Shown here in pieces: positions 16,896 through 25,660 of a stretch of 64,000 bases of DNA. The position numbers and the translations under genes are program-made. Origin of the DNA: JAWLHU01 sp049325315 (GTDB lineage Bacteria; Bacillota; Sulfobacillia; Symbiobacteriales; Symbiobacteriaceae); NCBI GenBank assembly GCA_049325315.1, contig JBMONB010000197.1, positions 1 to 64,000 on the forward strand, read 5' to 3'. The notes under the pieces are model-generated. The model saw only the letters and a list, made by a program, of their open reading frames with translations, was not told where the DNA came from and made no database searches. Every line of letters begins with the position of its first letter. The stretch's first letter is position 1.

Positions 16896-18148
16896 GCGGC
16901 CGCCCCACGCCGGTGCAAGGACCCTGGCCCCTGCCCGATGGCTGGGACTGGTACCCCCTTGGCGAGGTCTGCGAGATCAACCCGAAAAAGCCGCGGGCCA
17001 TGTCCCGTGCCGATGAGGCGCTGACCACGTTCGTCCCCATGTCTGCGGTCGACCAGGTGACCGGCGCCATTGCCGTCCGGGAGACCCGGCCCTACGCCGA
17101 GCTGAAGTCCAAGAGCTTCACCTACTTTGAGGAGGGCGATGTGCTCTTCGCCAAGATCACGCCGTCGATGGAGAACGGGAAGTCTGCGGTGGCCCGGGGG
17201 CTGACCGATGGGATCGGCCTTGGCACCACCGAGTTCCACGTGCTGCGGCCCAACACCGGGCTGGTGACGGCGGAGTGGGTTCACCGGTTCATCCGGCGCA
17301 GGGCGTTCCGGCGGGAGGCTGCCCAGCACTTTCAGGGCGCCGTGGGGCAGCAGCGTGTCCGGCCGGATTTCTTAAAGTCGACGCTGATTCCGGTTCCCCG
17401 GTCCCTCGACAGACAGCGAGGGCTGATTCAGTATGTGGACTCCATTTTGGCGGATGTGCGGCGGGCCCGCACCATTGCGGCCGGCATGACCCGCGACGCC
17501 CAGATGGTGATGGAGTCGGCCATGGTCGAGGTCTTTGAGGGGGAGGCCGTGAAGCCCGGCTGGGCGGTGGATGAGGTCTCTGCCCTCTGCTACAAGCCCG
17601 AGTACGGCCACACGGCGTCTGCCAAACGGGAGCCGGTGGGGCCCAAGTTTCTGCGCATTACCGATATACAGGGCGCCAAGGTGGACTGGGCCCAGGTCCC
17701 GTTCTGCGAGTGCCCGCGGAAGAAGGTGGAGAAGTTCCGGCTGGTGCCGGGCGACATTCTCTTCGCCCGCTCCGGCGCCACCACCGGGAAGACCTTCCTG
17801 GTGGGGGACGACTGCCCCGACGAGGCGGTCTTCGCCTCCTACCTGATCCGTCTGCGGGTGAAAGGCGGGGTCTCCGCCCGCTACCTGGCCTGGTTCTTTC
17901 AGTCGCGGGCCTACTGGAAGCAGATTACCCCGCGGGGAGCGGCCCAGCCGAATGTGAACGCCCAGCTGCTCGGGCAGGTCCGGGTGCCGTACCCGACGGC
18001 GCCGGCTGACCAGGAGCGCATTGTGGCGCATTTGGATGCGCTCCGGGCCGAGGTGGAGGGGCTTCTCCAGATTGGCAGCGGAACGGTGCAGCTTCTGGAC
18101 GATACGGAAGAATCGGCGGTGGAGCGGGCCTTCCGAGGGGAGTTGTAG
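16892..18148 (+). CDS. hsdS: Type I restriction specificity S subunit
   Basis: This 418-residue HsdS has two target-recognition domains. The first (about 10-170) contains GLGTTEFHVLRP and a QQRVRPDFLKST segment. The second (about 220-390) has ILFARSGATTGKTFLV and a later AQPNVNAQLLGQVRVP. Each is followed by a helical spacer (for example QERIVAHLDALRAEVEGLL at the C-terminus). The two-part target it recognises cannot be read from the sequence. The start overlaps hsdM by 4 bases. The second methylase gene begins 3 bases after its stop. Confidence 0.92.
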   Translation: MSGRPTPVQGPWPLPDGWDWYPLGEVCEINPKKPRAMSRADEALTTFVPMSAVDQVTGAIAVRETRPYAELKSKSFTYFEEGDVLFAKITPSMENGKSAVARGLTDGIGLGTTEFHVLRPNTGLVTAEWVHRFIRRRAFRREAAQHFQGAVGQQRVRPDFLKSTLIPVPRSLDRQRGLIQYVDSILADVRRARTIAAGMTRDAQMVMESAMVEVFEGEAVKPGWAVDEVSALCYKPEYGHTASAKREPVGPKFLRITDIQGAKVDWAQVPFCECPRKKVEKFRLVPGDILFARSGATTGKTFLVGDDCPDEAVFASYLIRLRVKGGVSARYLAWFFQSRAYWKQITPRGAAQPNVNAQLLGQVRVPYPTAPADQERIVAHLDALRAEVEGLLQIGSGTVQLLDDTEESAVERAFRGEL

Positions 18149-18151
18149 CAG

Positions 18152-20089
18152 ATGAGCCGGGTCCCCGAGCTGCTGCGTCAGGTCTGGCAGGTGTTCCGCA
18201 AGGCCAACATTGTCGATGATCTGGAGATCGTGGAGCACATTGCGAGTCTCCTGCTCGAAGGGGCACAGAAGGAGGCTCCCGTCAGGTTCGCGCGCCGTGG
18301 TTTGGATCTGCCCCAGGTGGTGAGGTATGGCGTTTCGCCCCTTCTTATGGAGGCTGCCGCCGCTGCCGGCGGCCCGGGGGTGCTGTTCAACCGGGGTGTC
18401 TTAATGAGGCTCCCGGAGATGTACAAGGGCGGGCGGTACCCGACCCCGCGGCATGTGGCGCGCACCATGGCGGCGCTGGTCAGCGTATCGGGGAACGACA
18501 CGGTCGCCGACTTCGCCTGTGGAACCGGTGGCTTTCTCGTGGAGGCTCGCGGGGGTAGCCACTTCGGCGTCGAGATCGCGGCGACCTGGGCTGATCTGGC
18601 CCGTGTCAACCTCATGCTCAACGATGTGGAGGGTAAGGTGCGAACCGCCGATTCCCTGAAGGAGGGCCTGCCCGCGGTCGGGAAGGGCAGTTACAATGTG
18701 GTGCTCATGAACCCGCCCTTCACCACCATGGATGGCGAACGTTATGAACGCCCGCTTCGCGGACGCTTTAATCGCAGTGAGACCGCCTTCCTCCAACTCG
18801 GCCTGAGAAATCTGGCCCGGGGGGGACGGCTTGCCATGCTGGTACCCTCCAACCTCCTCACGGCTGGCACCAAGCCGGAAGTCCGGGTGCGGGAGCGGCT
18901 GCTGAAGGCCACCCGGCTCAAGATGGTGGCGAGCCTCCCGCCCGACTCGCTCCAGCCCTTTACGACGACGCCGGCCTATCTGGTTCATGCGGAGCGGCGG
19001 GCACCGGGCGATTCTGTCTCCTGGCTGGTGCGGCTGGAGCACGACGGCTACGACCCCGGGCGCTCCCGGAACCTGGTGGCCAGCGACCCCACTGAGAGCA
19101 GCAACGAGCTCCTCCGCCTCCCGGCGCTGCTTCAGTGTGACCCAGATGCTGTGCGCCCCTTGCAGACCGACAAGGGGGTCCGCCTGGGCGAACTCGGCAA
19201 GGTCTCAGGGGAGCATGGCTCGTTCTGGGTCATTACGCTGGCGCCGGGGCTCAGGGCCACCCTGGTCAAACGGTATGGCGGGGGAGAAGGTCTGGCTCCG
19301 CACACCTTTATTCAGGTGGCGAACCAGGAGGCGGTCTTTCAGGGGACGATTGGCCTGGAGACTGGCGGGGAGCCATGGGCCACGTCAGAAACACCGGAGC
19401 TGTCGGCCTACCGGAAGATCCACGGCAAAGCCGGTACCGAAAAGACGCCGTGGGTGGCCAATCAGCAGTTTCCGCTCCTGGCCAGGCCGCATGCCGGCAC
19501 GATTCAGGTGGCGCTAACACTGGAGGGCGCGCCGTTTGCACTGGGTGTGGTGCAGCGGGAACTGGCGGCGGCGGCAGACCTCCGGCCTGAGAACTACCTG
19601 TTCACGCCGGCTGAGCAGGAGGCGCTCAAGTCTCCGGCGCACCTGCTGGGGTCGATCTACCGCAAACAGCGCCGGCTGATGCAGCATATCGACCGGCTTC
19701 TGAGCCGCGTGGAAGCCCCACTCCCCACGGGAAAGCGCTTTCCACCCGCCCTGGCCGAAGAGGCCGCGCCGGCGGGAGAGATAGAGCCCCTCCAGCCGCT
19801 GGGTCCGTTGTCAGAGCGGCAAAGGGCCTTGTGGCAGCAGGTCGGAAACCAGACAGAGCTGATCACGGCCGAGTCGGAAGCGTACCTCACGCCAACGAGG
19901 TTCTCCCCGGAACAACTCCAGGAACAGGGAGTGGCCGATAACAACCTGGAGCAAATGCTGGAGCTTTTCCGGACGATGGGCGCCCTGATCCCTGAGTCCG
20001 ACCAGGGCAAGCTGGGGTACCGGCTGGTCACAGAAGAGGATATCTGGGACGGCCGGGTGCCCGTACCCGACACGGAGGAGGAGCTATGA
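18152..20089 (+). CDS. Second N6-adenine DNA methylase of the restriction operon
   Basis: This 645-residue protein is a second HsdM-like methylase. An N-terminal helical part (1-90) precedes YPTPRHVARTM (about 92), the SAM loop FACGTGGFL (about 120-128) and catalytic MNPPF (about 186-190). The C-terminal 350 residues lack a clear match; residues 500-640 are helical and might serve as a specificity or interaction region. No separate S subunit follows it. It lies between hsdS and the ATPase gene, whose start overlaps its stop by 4 bases. Two methylases in one operon suggest either a protective methylase for the ATPase/HNH pair or a modified complex. Confidence 0.85.
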   Translation: MSRVPELLRQVWQVFRKANIVDDLEIVEHIASLLLEGAQKEAPVRFARRGLDLPQVVRYGVSPLLMEAAAAAGGPGVLFNRGVLMRLPEMYKGGRYPTPRHVARTMAALVSVSGNDTVADFACGTGGFLVEARGGSHFGVEIAATWADLARVNLMLNDVEGKVRTADSLKEGLPAVGKGSYNVVLMNPPFTTMDGERYERPLRGRFNRSETAFLQLGLRNLARGGRLAMLVPSNLLTAGTKPEVRVRERLLKATRLKMVASLPPDSLQPFTTTPAYLVHAERRAPGDSVSWLVRLEHDGYDPGRSRNLVASDPTESSNELLRLPALLQCDPDAVRPLQTDKGVRLGELGKVSGEHGSFWVITLAPGLRATLVKRYGGGEGLAPHTFIQVANQEAVFQGTIGLETGGEPWATSETPELSAYRKIHGKAGTEKTPWVANQQFPLLARPHAGTIQVALTLEGAPFALGVVQRELAAAADLRPENYLFTPAEQEALKSPAHLLGSIYRKQRRLMQHIDRLLSRVEAPLPTGKRFPPALAEEAAPAGEIEPLQPLGPLSERQRALWQQVGNQTELITAESEAYLTPTRFSPEQLQEQGVADNNLEQMLELFRTMGALIPESDQGKLGYRLVTEEDIWDGRVPVPDTEEEL

Positions 20090-21513
20090 GACTGAAGGAG
20101 CTCTACCTGGACCACCGGGTACTCAAGGAACTGACAATCCCCTTCACGGGGGAGGCGCCCGTCGCCCCGGGATCAGATCAGGCAGGCTACGGGCTCGATT
20201 TTCTCGTGGGCGTTAACGGCACGGGGAAGTCCACGGTACTCAAGGCGCTGCTGACCATCTTCCGCCACATGGAGGTCAACCGGGCAGCCCCCTTCCCCTT
20301 CCGCCTGGAATATGCGCTCGGGACAGGGGAGCAGCGGCGGGAGGTGGTGGTGCAGTATGAGCGCCCTGCCGGGGAGTCGCCGCGCCTGATCACAACGGTC
20401 AATGGAGACGAGGTTCCTTCGCCCTCCGAGGTGGTGCCGAAGATCATCGCCTTTACCACCGGCGGGCATGCGGAGTGGCAGGAGCCTGAGCACGATGACC
20501 GTGGCACGAGCCCGGAGGAGAAGCAGAGGGGGCAGGTTCGGTATATCCCCCCGGAAGACCTGCCCCTGGTGATGCTCTGTGGTTGGCTGAACGACATTCG
20601 GTCGGGTGGGGAAAGACCCTTGCGCCAGACCCTTCAGGAATGCGGGTTTGAGCGAATCACGGGCTTCTCCCTGCGGTTTCGACTGCACAGCGGTCGGGCG
20701 GATGTGGCCGAGGCCGACCTGATTGAGTTCCTGGCCGCCCGCGGCTCCCGGCGCCTTCGCATGGGGACAGACCGGCTCATCGTCTTCGACCTGTCTGACG
20801 AGCAGGCGGCGGCAGCCGGGCTCTTTGAGCGGTTCGGGACCGGGCAGAACCTGTTCGAGAACCTCGCCGCCCTGAAGCGACCCACAGATACGGGCCAGCC
20901 GCTGCTGCAGGAGGTCAACATCTTTGTGGAGCGGCAGCGCAAGCGTGACCGTGACGCCAACCCGGTGGGACCGGTTCCGGACCTGCACCTCTTTAATTGG
21001 CTGAGCGACGGGGAGCAGAGCTTCCTCGGGCGAATGGCGCTGTTTGCGCTGCTGGGCGATTCGGAAGCGCTGATCCTCCTCGATGAGCCGGAGGTCCACT
21101 TCAACGACTACTGGAAGCGGGAGGTCGTCCACCATATCCACCGGGCGTTGGTGGGGAAGAACAGCCATGTGCTGGTCACCACCCACTCCAGCGTCGCACT
21201 CACAGACGTGGGCAAGGAGCACATACGGATTCTTCATCGGGACGGTAGTCACACGGAGCGCTCGGAACCCCCCGGTATTGAGACGTTCGGCGCCGAGCCT
21301 GGCGACATTATGACCCACGTGTTTGGCACGCCCGAAACCAACGGGCGGCACAGCACCATTGAGATCTCGCGGGTTTTAGGGATGCTCGCCCAGGATGCGC
21401 CGCAGCAGCGACTGGTCCATCTAAGGGCCGTGGAGGAGTGGGTAGCCCCCGGGTACTGGAGCTACCGGATTGGGCGGGAGATCCTCCGCCTGGAGAGGGA
21501 GCGGCGGCGATGA
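20086..21513 (+). CDS. Restriction-associated AAA/ABC-type ATPase (PtuA-like)
   Basis: This 475-residue protein is a RecF/OLD-like ATPase without a long coiled coil. It shows Walker A GVNGTGKST (about 41-49), a signature-like NWLSDGEQSFL (about 302-312), Walker B ALILLDEPEVHF (about 326-337) and a switch histidine in VTTHSS (about 364-369). Such ATPases pair with HNH nucleases in Septu (PtuA/PtuB) and in some restriction loci, where they gate nuclease action. Its neighbours fit: the HNH gene overlaps its stop by 4 bases and the second methylase overlaps its start. There is no TOPRIM domain, which separates it from OLD nucleases. Confidence 0.85.
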   Translation: MRLKELYLDHRVLKELTIPFTGEAPVAPGSDQAGYGLDFLVGVNGTGKSTVLKALLTIFRHMEVNRAAPFPFRLEYALGTGEQRREVVVQYERPAGESPRLITTVNGDEVPSPSEVVPKIIAFTTGGHAEWQEPEHDDRGTSPEEKQRGQVRYIPPEDLPLVMLCGWLNDIRSGGERPLRQTLQECGFERITGFSLRFRLHSGRADVAEADLIEFLAARGSRRLRMGTDRLIVFDLSDEQAAAAGLFERFGTGQNLFENLAALKRPTDTGQPLLQEVNIFVERQRKRDRDANPVGPVPDLHLFNWLSDGEQSFLGRMALFALLGDSEALILLDEPEVHFNDYWKREVVHHIHRALVGKNSHVLVTTHSSVALTDVGKEHIRILHRDGSHTERSEPPGIETFGAEPGDIMTHVFGTPETNGRHSTIEISRVLGMLAQDAPQQRLVHLRAVEEWVAPGYWSYRIGREILRLERERRR

Positions 21514-22751
21514 TTCACCAGGTGAAGCTGCATGCGGAGACGCGCGATAGGCTGATGCGTGCCGTTCGGGTCCAGCTGGGGCTGCTCCTCTATGCCGCCT
21601 CCCTCCAGGGGGCCACCCTGGAGCGGGGCACGTGCCGTGCGTTCATGGACAGAAGGCCCGGCCTTCATGGGGGCGGGAGCGATGTGGTCAGCTGGCTGTG
21701 GCGCAGCCCTGCGCTCCTGGCCAAGCTTCAGGCATTTCGGGACGACCCGGCCCCGCAGTCGGAGAAGCTGTCCCTGGCAAGAAAGCTCTACAGCGATGCG
21801 CTGCGCCTCTCTGCATCCCAACCCTGGGGGAGGCTCCAGCGGATCGATAAGCGGGTCTCCTGGCAGACGAGGGCCGCCGAGTATCTGGAGCACTTTTACG
21901 ACATGCTCTCACCAGACCGACACGTGTCGCAGGAAATAGCAGGACGACGCTTCGACCGGCAGCAGCTGATCGCGAACTTCCTGGACCAGAACAGGGGGCT
22001 CTATGTCTGCGCCTTCTGCGAGGAGTCCCATTTCTACTCCCGCAAATCGAACACCGATGTCAGCACGATTCTTGATCACTTCTTCCCGAAGGGTCTGTAT
22101 CCGCACCTGTGCATTCACCCGTATAACCTGGTCCCCATCTGCCACAGCTGCAACACGGGGGTCAAGCGGGTGGGTGACCCGATGGAGGCCCGGGCCAACG
22201 AGCCGAGCCGGCGGCTGCACCGCATGGTTCTGCCCTACCGGACGACGCAGTTGAGCCAGGAGACCTATCTGCAGGCGGACCTGGACATGAGGGCGATCGG
22301 GGCGATCAAGCCCCGCAGGGCGACGCGGGAGGTTCTGGACGCGATCGCTCTCCTCGATGACGTGTTTGATCTGCCCGGCCGGTGGCAGAACTCCAACGTG
22401 GCCATCTACCAGCAGCTCTTCCGGCGGCTGCGCGGGTTTCTGGGGGCATCGGACTTCTTCTCAGACGGGGAGTTTCAGGCGGCACGGGTCCTCGACCGCC
22501 TCGATCAGATGGTGGGGTCGCTATACAAGGTCGACATGCGCCGCGATCCCTACGCCTACGTGATCACCTGGTGGCTGGCGGCGATGGCGCGGGAGGAGAT
22601 TGAGCCGTACCTTACGAACCCGAACCGCGCCCCCAACCAGCTGCCCACCCTGGTGAAGGTGCTGGAGAAGTGGCAGGAGCAGGATGCCGCCGCCGCTGCG
22701 CACCTGCGGGGGGTCGGCCGGGATCTACGGGCTGTGCTTGCCCGTCGCTAG
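21510..22751 (+). CDS. HNH endonuclease partner of the ATPase (PtuB-like)
   Basis: This 413-residue protein has an HNH/zinc-finger nuclease core at about residues 165-220: CAFCEES, then ILDHFFPKG with the catalytic histidine, then NLVPICHSCN with the second cysteine pair and asparagine. The first 150 residues are helical and the C-terminal 180 are unassigned. The start is ATG at 21510, overlapping the ATPase stop as ATGA; a longer in-frame extension lies wholly inside that gene. It is the last gene of the operon. By analogy with Septu PtuB it would cleave DNA or RNA when released or activated by the ATPase; this is inference. Confidence 0.83.
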   Translation: MIHQVKLHAETRDRLMRAVRVQLGLLLYAASLQGATLERGTCRAFMDRRPGLHGGGSDVVSWLWRSPALLAKLQAFRDDPAPQSEKLSLARKLYSDALRLSASQPWGRLQRIDKRVSWQTRAAEYLEHFYDMLSPDRHVSQEIAGRRFDRQQLIANFLDQNRGLYVCAFCEESHFYSRKSNTDVSTILDHFFPKGLYPHLCIHPYNLVPICHSCNTGVKRVGDPMEARANEPSRRLHRMVLPYRTTQLSQETYLQADLDMRAIGAIKPRRATREVLDAIALLDDVFDLPGRWQNSNVAIYQQLFRRLRGFLGASDFFSDGEFQAARVLDRLDQMVGSLYKVDMRRDPYAYVITWWLAAMAREEIEPYLTNPNRAPNQLPTLVKVLEKWQEQDAAAAAHLRGVGRDLRAVLARR

Positions 22752-22778
22752 TTTCGGACGGAGGATGGCGCAAAACAA

Positions 22779-22809
22779 AGGCCGGAGGAGCAGCCCGCTC
22801 CCCCGGCCC
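22779..22809. terminator. Bidirectional terminator
   Basis: GGCCGG..GGAGC pairs with GCTCC.CCGGCC between the convergent HNH and acetamidase genes. On the - strand it is followed by TTTGTTTTG; on the + strand by TAATTCTT. It marks the end of the restriction operon. Confidence 0.75.
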
Positions 22810-22828
22810 TAATTCTTGTGCCAGTCGC

Positions 22829-24136
22829 TCACCCGGTGGGGTACTGCTCCCGGCACAGCTCCAGCACCCCCAGGCGCTCGAGGCGCTCTACGGGGGTGAG
22901 GAAGGTCACGGTCACGACCCCCGGATGCCGGCCGATCTGAATCGAGCCGGTGATCGTGGCCCGGTTCTTCACCTCGGGCACCGTCATGGAGAGCAGCTTG
23001 GCCGCACGGGCCAGGCCGTTGTCGGTGGCAGCGTTCAGGTCGGGGCCGGTGCCTACGACCGAGATGGGCAGGGACTCCTCAATCGCTGCCAGGCCCCAGC
23101 GGCGGGCCTCCTGCAGCGCTGCTGCCCGCTCGGCGGGGGTCAGGGGCTGGGCCAGGTAGGGGAGGTCTTCGGGGACCGGCAGGAGGACGGGGCCCTCCAG
23201 CGCCAGGTTCTTGATCACGCTGACCTGCAGGGTGACGATGCCGGCGACATCGGCGGTGTGGCCGGCGATTTCGCCGTCGCCCTGCATGGCGTGCATGTCG
23301 CCCAGGTAGACGCCGCCGCCCTCTACCTTCACGGGGCAGAGGAGGATGGCGCCCTCGCGGACCCGGCTGATATCCATGTGGCCGTCGGTCCGCTCCTCCA
23401 GCAGTTCGGCGGTCAGGGCGTACTCGTGGGGGGCGCCCACCAGGAAGGAGCCGAAGTCGCCGGCGTTGTGGCTGTCGGGGATCGCCACCGACGGGCAGGT
23501 GCCCAGCTGGCCTAAGAAGGGGCGGAGCCTTGCGTAGGCGCCTACGATGTCGTGCGGGGCGAGGCCGACCACGGGGTTCTGGACCGAGTTGTCGGGGGTG
23601 GCCATGTAGTGGCGGCCGTTTTGGCCGATCTGCTCGGCGGCGGCCTGGTTGACGGTAATGCCGAAGGTGTGGGTCGGATCGAAGGCGAGGGTGTAGCCGT
23701 TGGTAAAGGAGAAGGGGCTGGCCTCGGCGCCGCAGCTGGTGCAGCGGACGGCGTTGGGGCCGGTGCCCTCCAGGTAGGTCTCGGGGTAGAGCTTGCCGCA
23801 TCCGGGGCACTTGCCGGCCACGTAGGGGTCGCCCAGGCAGCGGTCGGCGTAGACCTGGTCGTTGCCCGACGCCGTGGCCAGGCTGGTCACCCGGATCGAC
23901 TTGATTCGGATGGCGATCGCATCGCCCACCCTGGCCCCCTCCACGTAGACCGGGTGGGTCACCTCATGGCCGCCGCGGATCGCCGGGGTGATCATTGGGC
24001 CCCAGCATCCGGGGGTGGTGTTGGCGACAATGGTGCCGCCATCTTTCACCGGGCCCAGCATGGTGCGCATCGGGTCCAGCACGCCGTTGGTAAAGCGGTC
24101 GACGAAAACGGTCTCTCGGGCCAGGCTCTCGATCAT
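22829..24136 (-). CDS. Acetamidase/formamidase family amidohydrolase
   Basis: This 435-residue protein belongs to the FmdA/AmdA family, which hydrolyses short amides to ammonium and the acid. Supporting segments are NTTPGCWGP near residue 40, AIRIKSIRV, DMHAMQGDGE near residue 285, and a C-terminal segment with VTFLTPVERL. A zinc-ribbon-like pair (CPGCGKLYPE and CTSCGAE, residues about 113-140) is inserted in the middle. GGGAGGGG precedes the ATG. It is the second gene after a MoaD/ThiS-like gene, 18 bases downstream, so the two are probably co-transcribed. Cytoplasmic; substrate not determinable. Confidence 0.88.
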   Translation of the reverse strand: MIESLARETVFVDRFTNGVLDPMRTMLGPVKDGGTIVANTTPGCWGPMITPAIRGGHEVTHPVYVEGARVGDAIAIRIKSIRVTSLATASGNDQVYADRCLGDPYVAGKCPGCGKLYPETYLEGTGPNAVRCTSCGAEASPFSFTNGYTLAFDPTHTFGITVNQAAAEQIGQNGRHYMATPDNSVQNPVVGLAPHDIVGAYARLRPFLGQLGTCPSVAIPDSHNAGDFGSFLVGAPHEYALTAELLEERTDGHMDISRVREGAILLCPVKVEGGGVYLGDMHAMQGDGEIAGHTADVAGIVTLQVSVIKNLALEGPVLLPVPEDLPYLAQPLTPAERAAALQEARRWGLAAIEESLPISVVGTGPDLNAATDNGLARAAKLLSMTVPEVKNRATITGSIQIGRHPGVVTVTFLTPVERLERLGVLELCREQYPTG

Positions 24137-24154
24137 CGCTAACCCCTCCCACTC

Positions 24155-24439
24155 CTATCCACCGGAAACCGGCATCAGCAGGGCGATCTCATCCTGATCG
24201 TCCAGCCGATGGTTCCGCCCCACGTGATGGCCTCCGACCACCGCAATCGACGCACGCAGCGCCCCATCGGCGTCGGGATGTCCGGCGGCCATCAGCTTCA
24301 GCAGGTCGGCGACCGTTCCACCCTTGGGCAGCGTCACGCTGATCCGGGCCTGGCCGAAACGGTCGATCAGGATGCCGTTCAGCCGTACATGCACCTGCAT
24401 CAGTGCCACCCTTTCCCTGATTTTGGTGGAGATTTTCAT
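24155..24439 (-). CDS. MoaD/ThiS-like beta-grasp protein
   Basis: This small protein ends in PVSGG, the di-glycine tail that MoaD, ThiS and related sulfur carriers use for adenylation and thiocarboxylate formation. The core (MQVHVRLNGILIDRFG, a TVADLL helix, then LDDQDEIALLMP) matches the ubiquitin-like fold. Two starts are possible: ATG 24439, with a GGGAAGG site 8 bases before it (94 residues), or ATG 24400, where the family fold begins (81 residues). It precedes the acetamidase gene, and no MoeB or MoaE gene is adjacent, so its carrier role must use partners elsewhere. Confidence 0.8.
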   Translation of the reverse strand: MKISTKIRERVALMQVHVRLNGILIDRFGQARISVTLPKGGTVADLLKLMAAGHPDADGALRASIAVVGGHHVGRNHRLDDQDEIALLMPVSGG

Positions 24440-24554
24440 CAGGATCACCTTCCCTCTGATTGGCTGGGACATAAATAGTTAGCGATCGGAGCGATAATTC
24501 CCTGCCAATTCAGCCAACGGGACGCGATGGAGGGAAGCCGTTGTGTGGCTCCCC

Positions 24555-25163
24555 TCAGCGGATCGCTTTGAGAATGGCGGATACGAGCCCTACGAAGAAG
24601 GCGGTGGTCACGCCGTAGACGATGACGGCGCCGGCGAGTTGGAACATCCGCCCGCCGATGCCGAAGACCAGCCCCTCCCGCTTGTACTCCAGGGCGCTGG
24701 CTGACATGGCGTTGGCAAACCCGGTCACGGGGACGGCCAGGCCGGCGCCGGCGTGGCGGGCCAGCTTGTCGAACCAGCCGAGGCCGGTCAGCAGGCAGCC
24801 CAAGAAGATCATGGTCGCCACGGTGGGGTCAGCGGCCCGCTGGTGCGAGATTCCCATCGCCCAGACGTAGAAGTCGGTGACGCCCTCGCCGATCAGGGAG
24901 ACGAAACCGCCCACGGTGAAGGCCAAGATGGCGTTGCGCAGGCGGGGCGGCTTCGGCTCTACCTTGTTGACCCACTGGCTGTACTGGATCTGGTCGAGCT
25001 TGTTGTAGAGCTGTTGCAGGTGGTGGGTCACATCGGCCGCCATGGTCTGGTACATCGACTTGGCCTGCTGGTCCTGGGTGGACTCGGCGAAGACCAGGTA
25101 CTGCCCCTGGATCGATTCCACCTCGGCGATGGCCGACTCGATCTCTTTCTTGGTGATCGTCAT
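24555..25163 (-). CDS. SpoVAC-type spore membrane protein with N-terminal DUF1657 domain
   Basis: Residues 1-70 match DUF1657 (QYLVFAESTQDQQAKSMYQTM...HLQQLYNKL). Residues about 80-202 form a SpoVAC-like membrane domain with VPVTGFANAMSASALEYKREG and GRMFQLAGAVIVYG, and about four helices. SpoVA proteins form the channel for dipicolinic acid during sporulation and germination; extra copies with DUF1657 genes occur in mobile spoVA operons of Bacillus. Here the two domains are fused in one protein of 202 residues. The ATG at 25163 is preferred over a GTG at 25172 because the GAGGTG site overlaps the latter. It is transcribed away from a stand-alone DUF1657 gene. Confidence 0.88.
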   Translation of the reverse strand: MTITKKEIESAIAEVESIQGQYLVFAESTQDQQAKSMYQTMAADVTHHLQQLYNKLDQIQYSQWVNKVEPKPPRLRNAILAFTVGGFVSLIGEGVTDFYVWAMGISHQRAADPTVATMIFLGCLLTGLGWFDKLARHAGAGLAVPVTGFANAMSASALEYKREGLVFGIGGRMFQLAGAVIVYGVTTAFFVGLVSAILKAIR

Positions 25164-25333
25164 GGTACGCACCTCGTTTCCCTGTGGGCAGTGTTTGCAG
25201 GGCGGTGGGGCGTTATGCCACCGGCGGCGATGTGCGGCGATTAACTCTTTGGCTCGCCTGGTGTAAGCGGCGGGGGCGAGCGGCAGAATAAGCGGTGCGC
25301 ACAGGCGAATCTCACTTGGGAGGACGATCTTGT

Positions 25334-25549
25334 ATGACGGTTCAGCAGGATATGCAGAAGGCGATCGCGTCGGCGGAGGCGGCCCAGGGCAGCTACCTGA
25401 CCATGGCCAACGCCACCCAGGACCAGTCGGCGCAGCAGATGTTCAACTCGATGGCCGATGACATGAGGAAGCACATCGACCAGCTGAAGGGGCGCCTCAA
25501 CTACCTTCAGGAGAACAACCAGCTCAACCAGCAGAATCAGCAGCAGTAA
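25334..25549 (+). CDS. DUF1657 small protein
   Basis: This 71-residue helical protein matches DUF1657: IASAEAAQGSYLTMANATQD, then QQMFNSMADDMRKHIDQLKG. The C-terminus is a Q/N-rich tail. It closely resembles the N-terminal domain of the divergent SpoVAC fusion 170 bases away, so the two are likely paralogous and may act together in spores. The start is ATG 25334, with GGGAGG 10 bases upstream. A strong terminator follows directly, so it is a single-gene unit. Confidence 0.87.
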   Translation: MTVQQDMQKAIASAEAAQGSYLTMANATQDQSAQQMFNSMADDMRKHIDQLKGRLNYLQENNQLNQQNQQQ

Positions 25550-25552
25550 GCC

Positions 25553-25584
25553 GAAAAGCCACCCGCCGGATGGGGTGGCTTTTG
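25553..25584 (+). terminator. Intrinsic terminator
   Basis: AAAAGCCACCC pairs with GGGGTGGCTTTT across a short loop and carries its own T tract. It follows the DUF1657 gene by 4 bases. Confidence 0.85.
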
Positions 25585-25660
25585 CCCTTGTTTGGCAGGG
25601 GAACCTGCGTCTGCGGCAGAAATGGATGGCTCGGAGTTACATATAGAGGGGGATTGTGCC

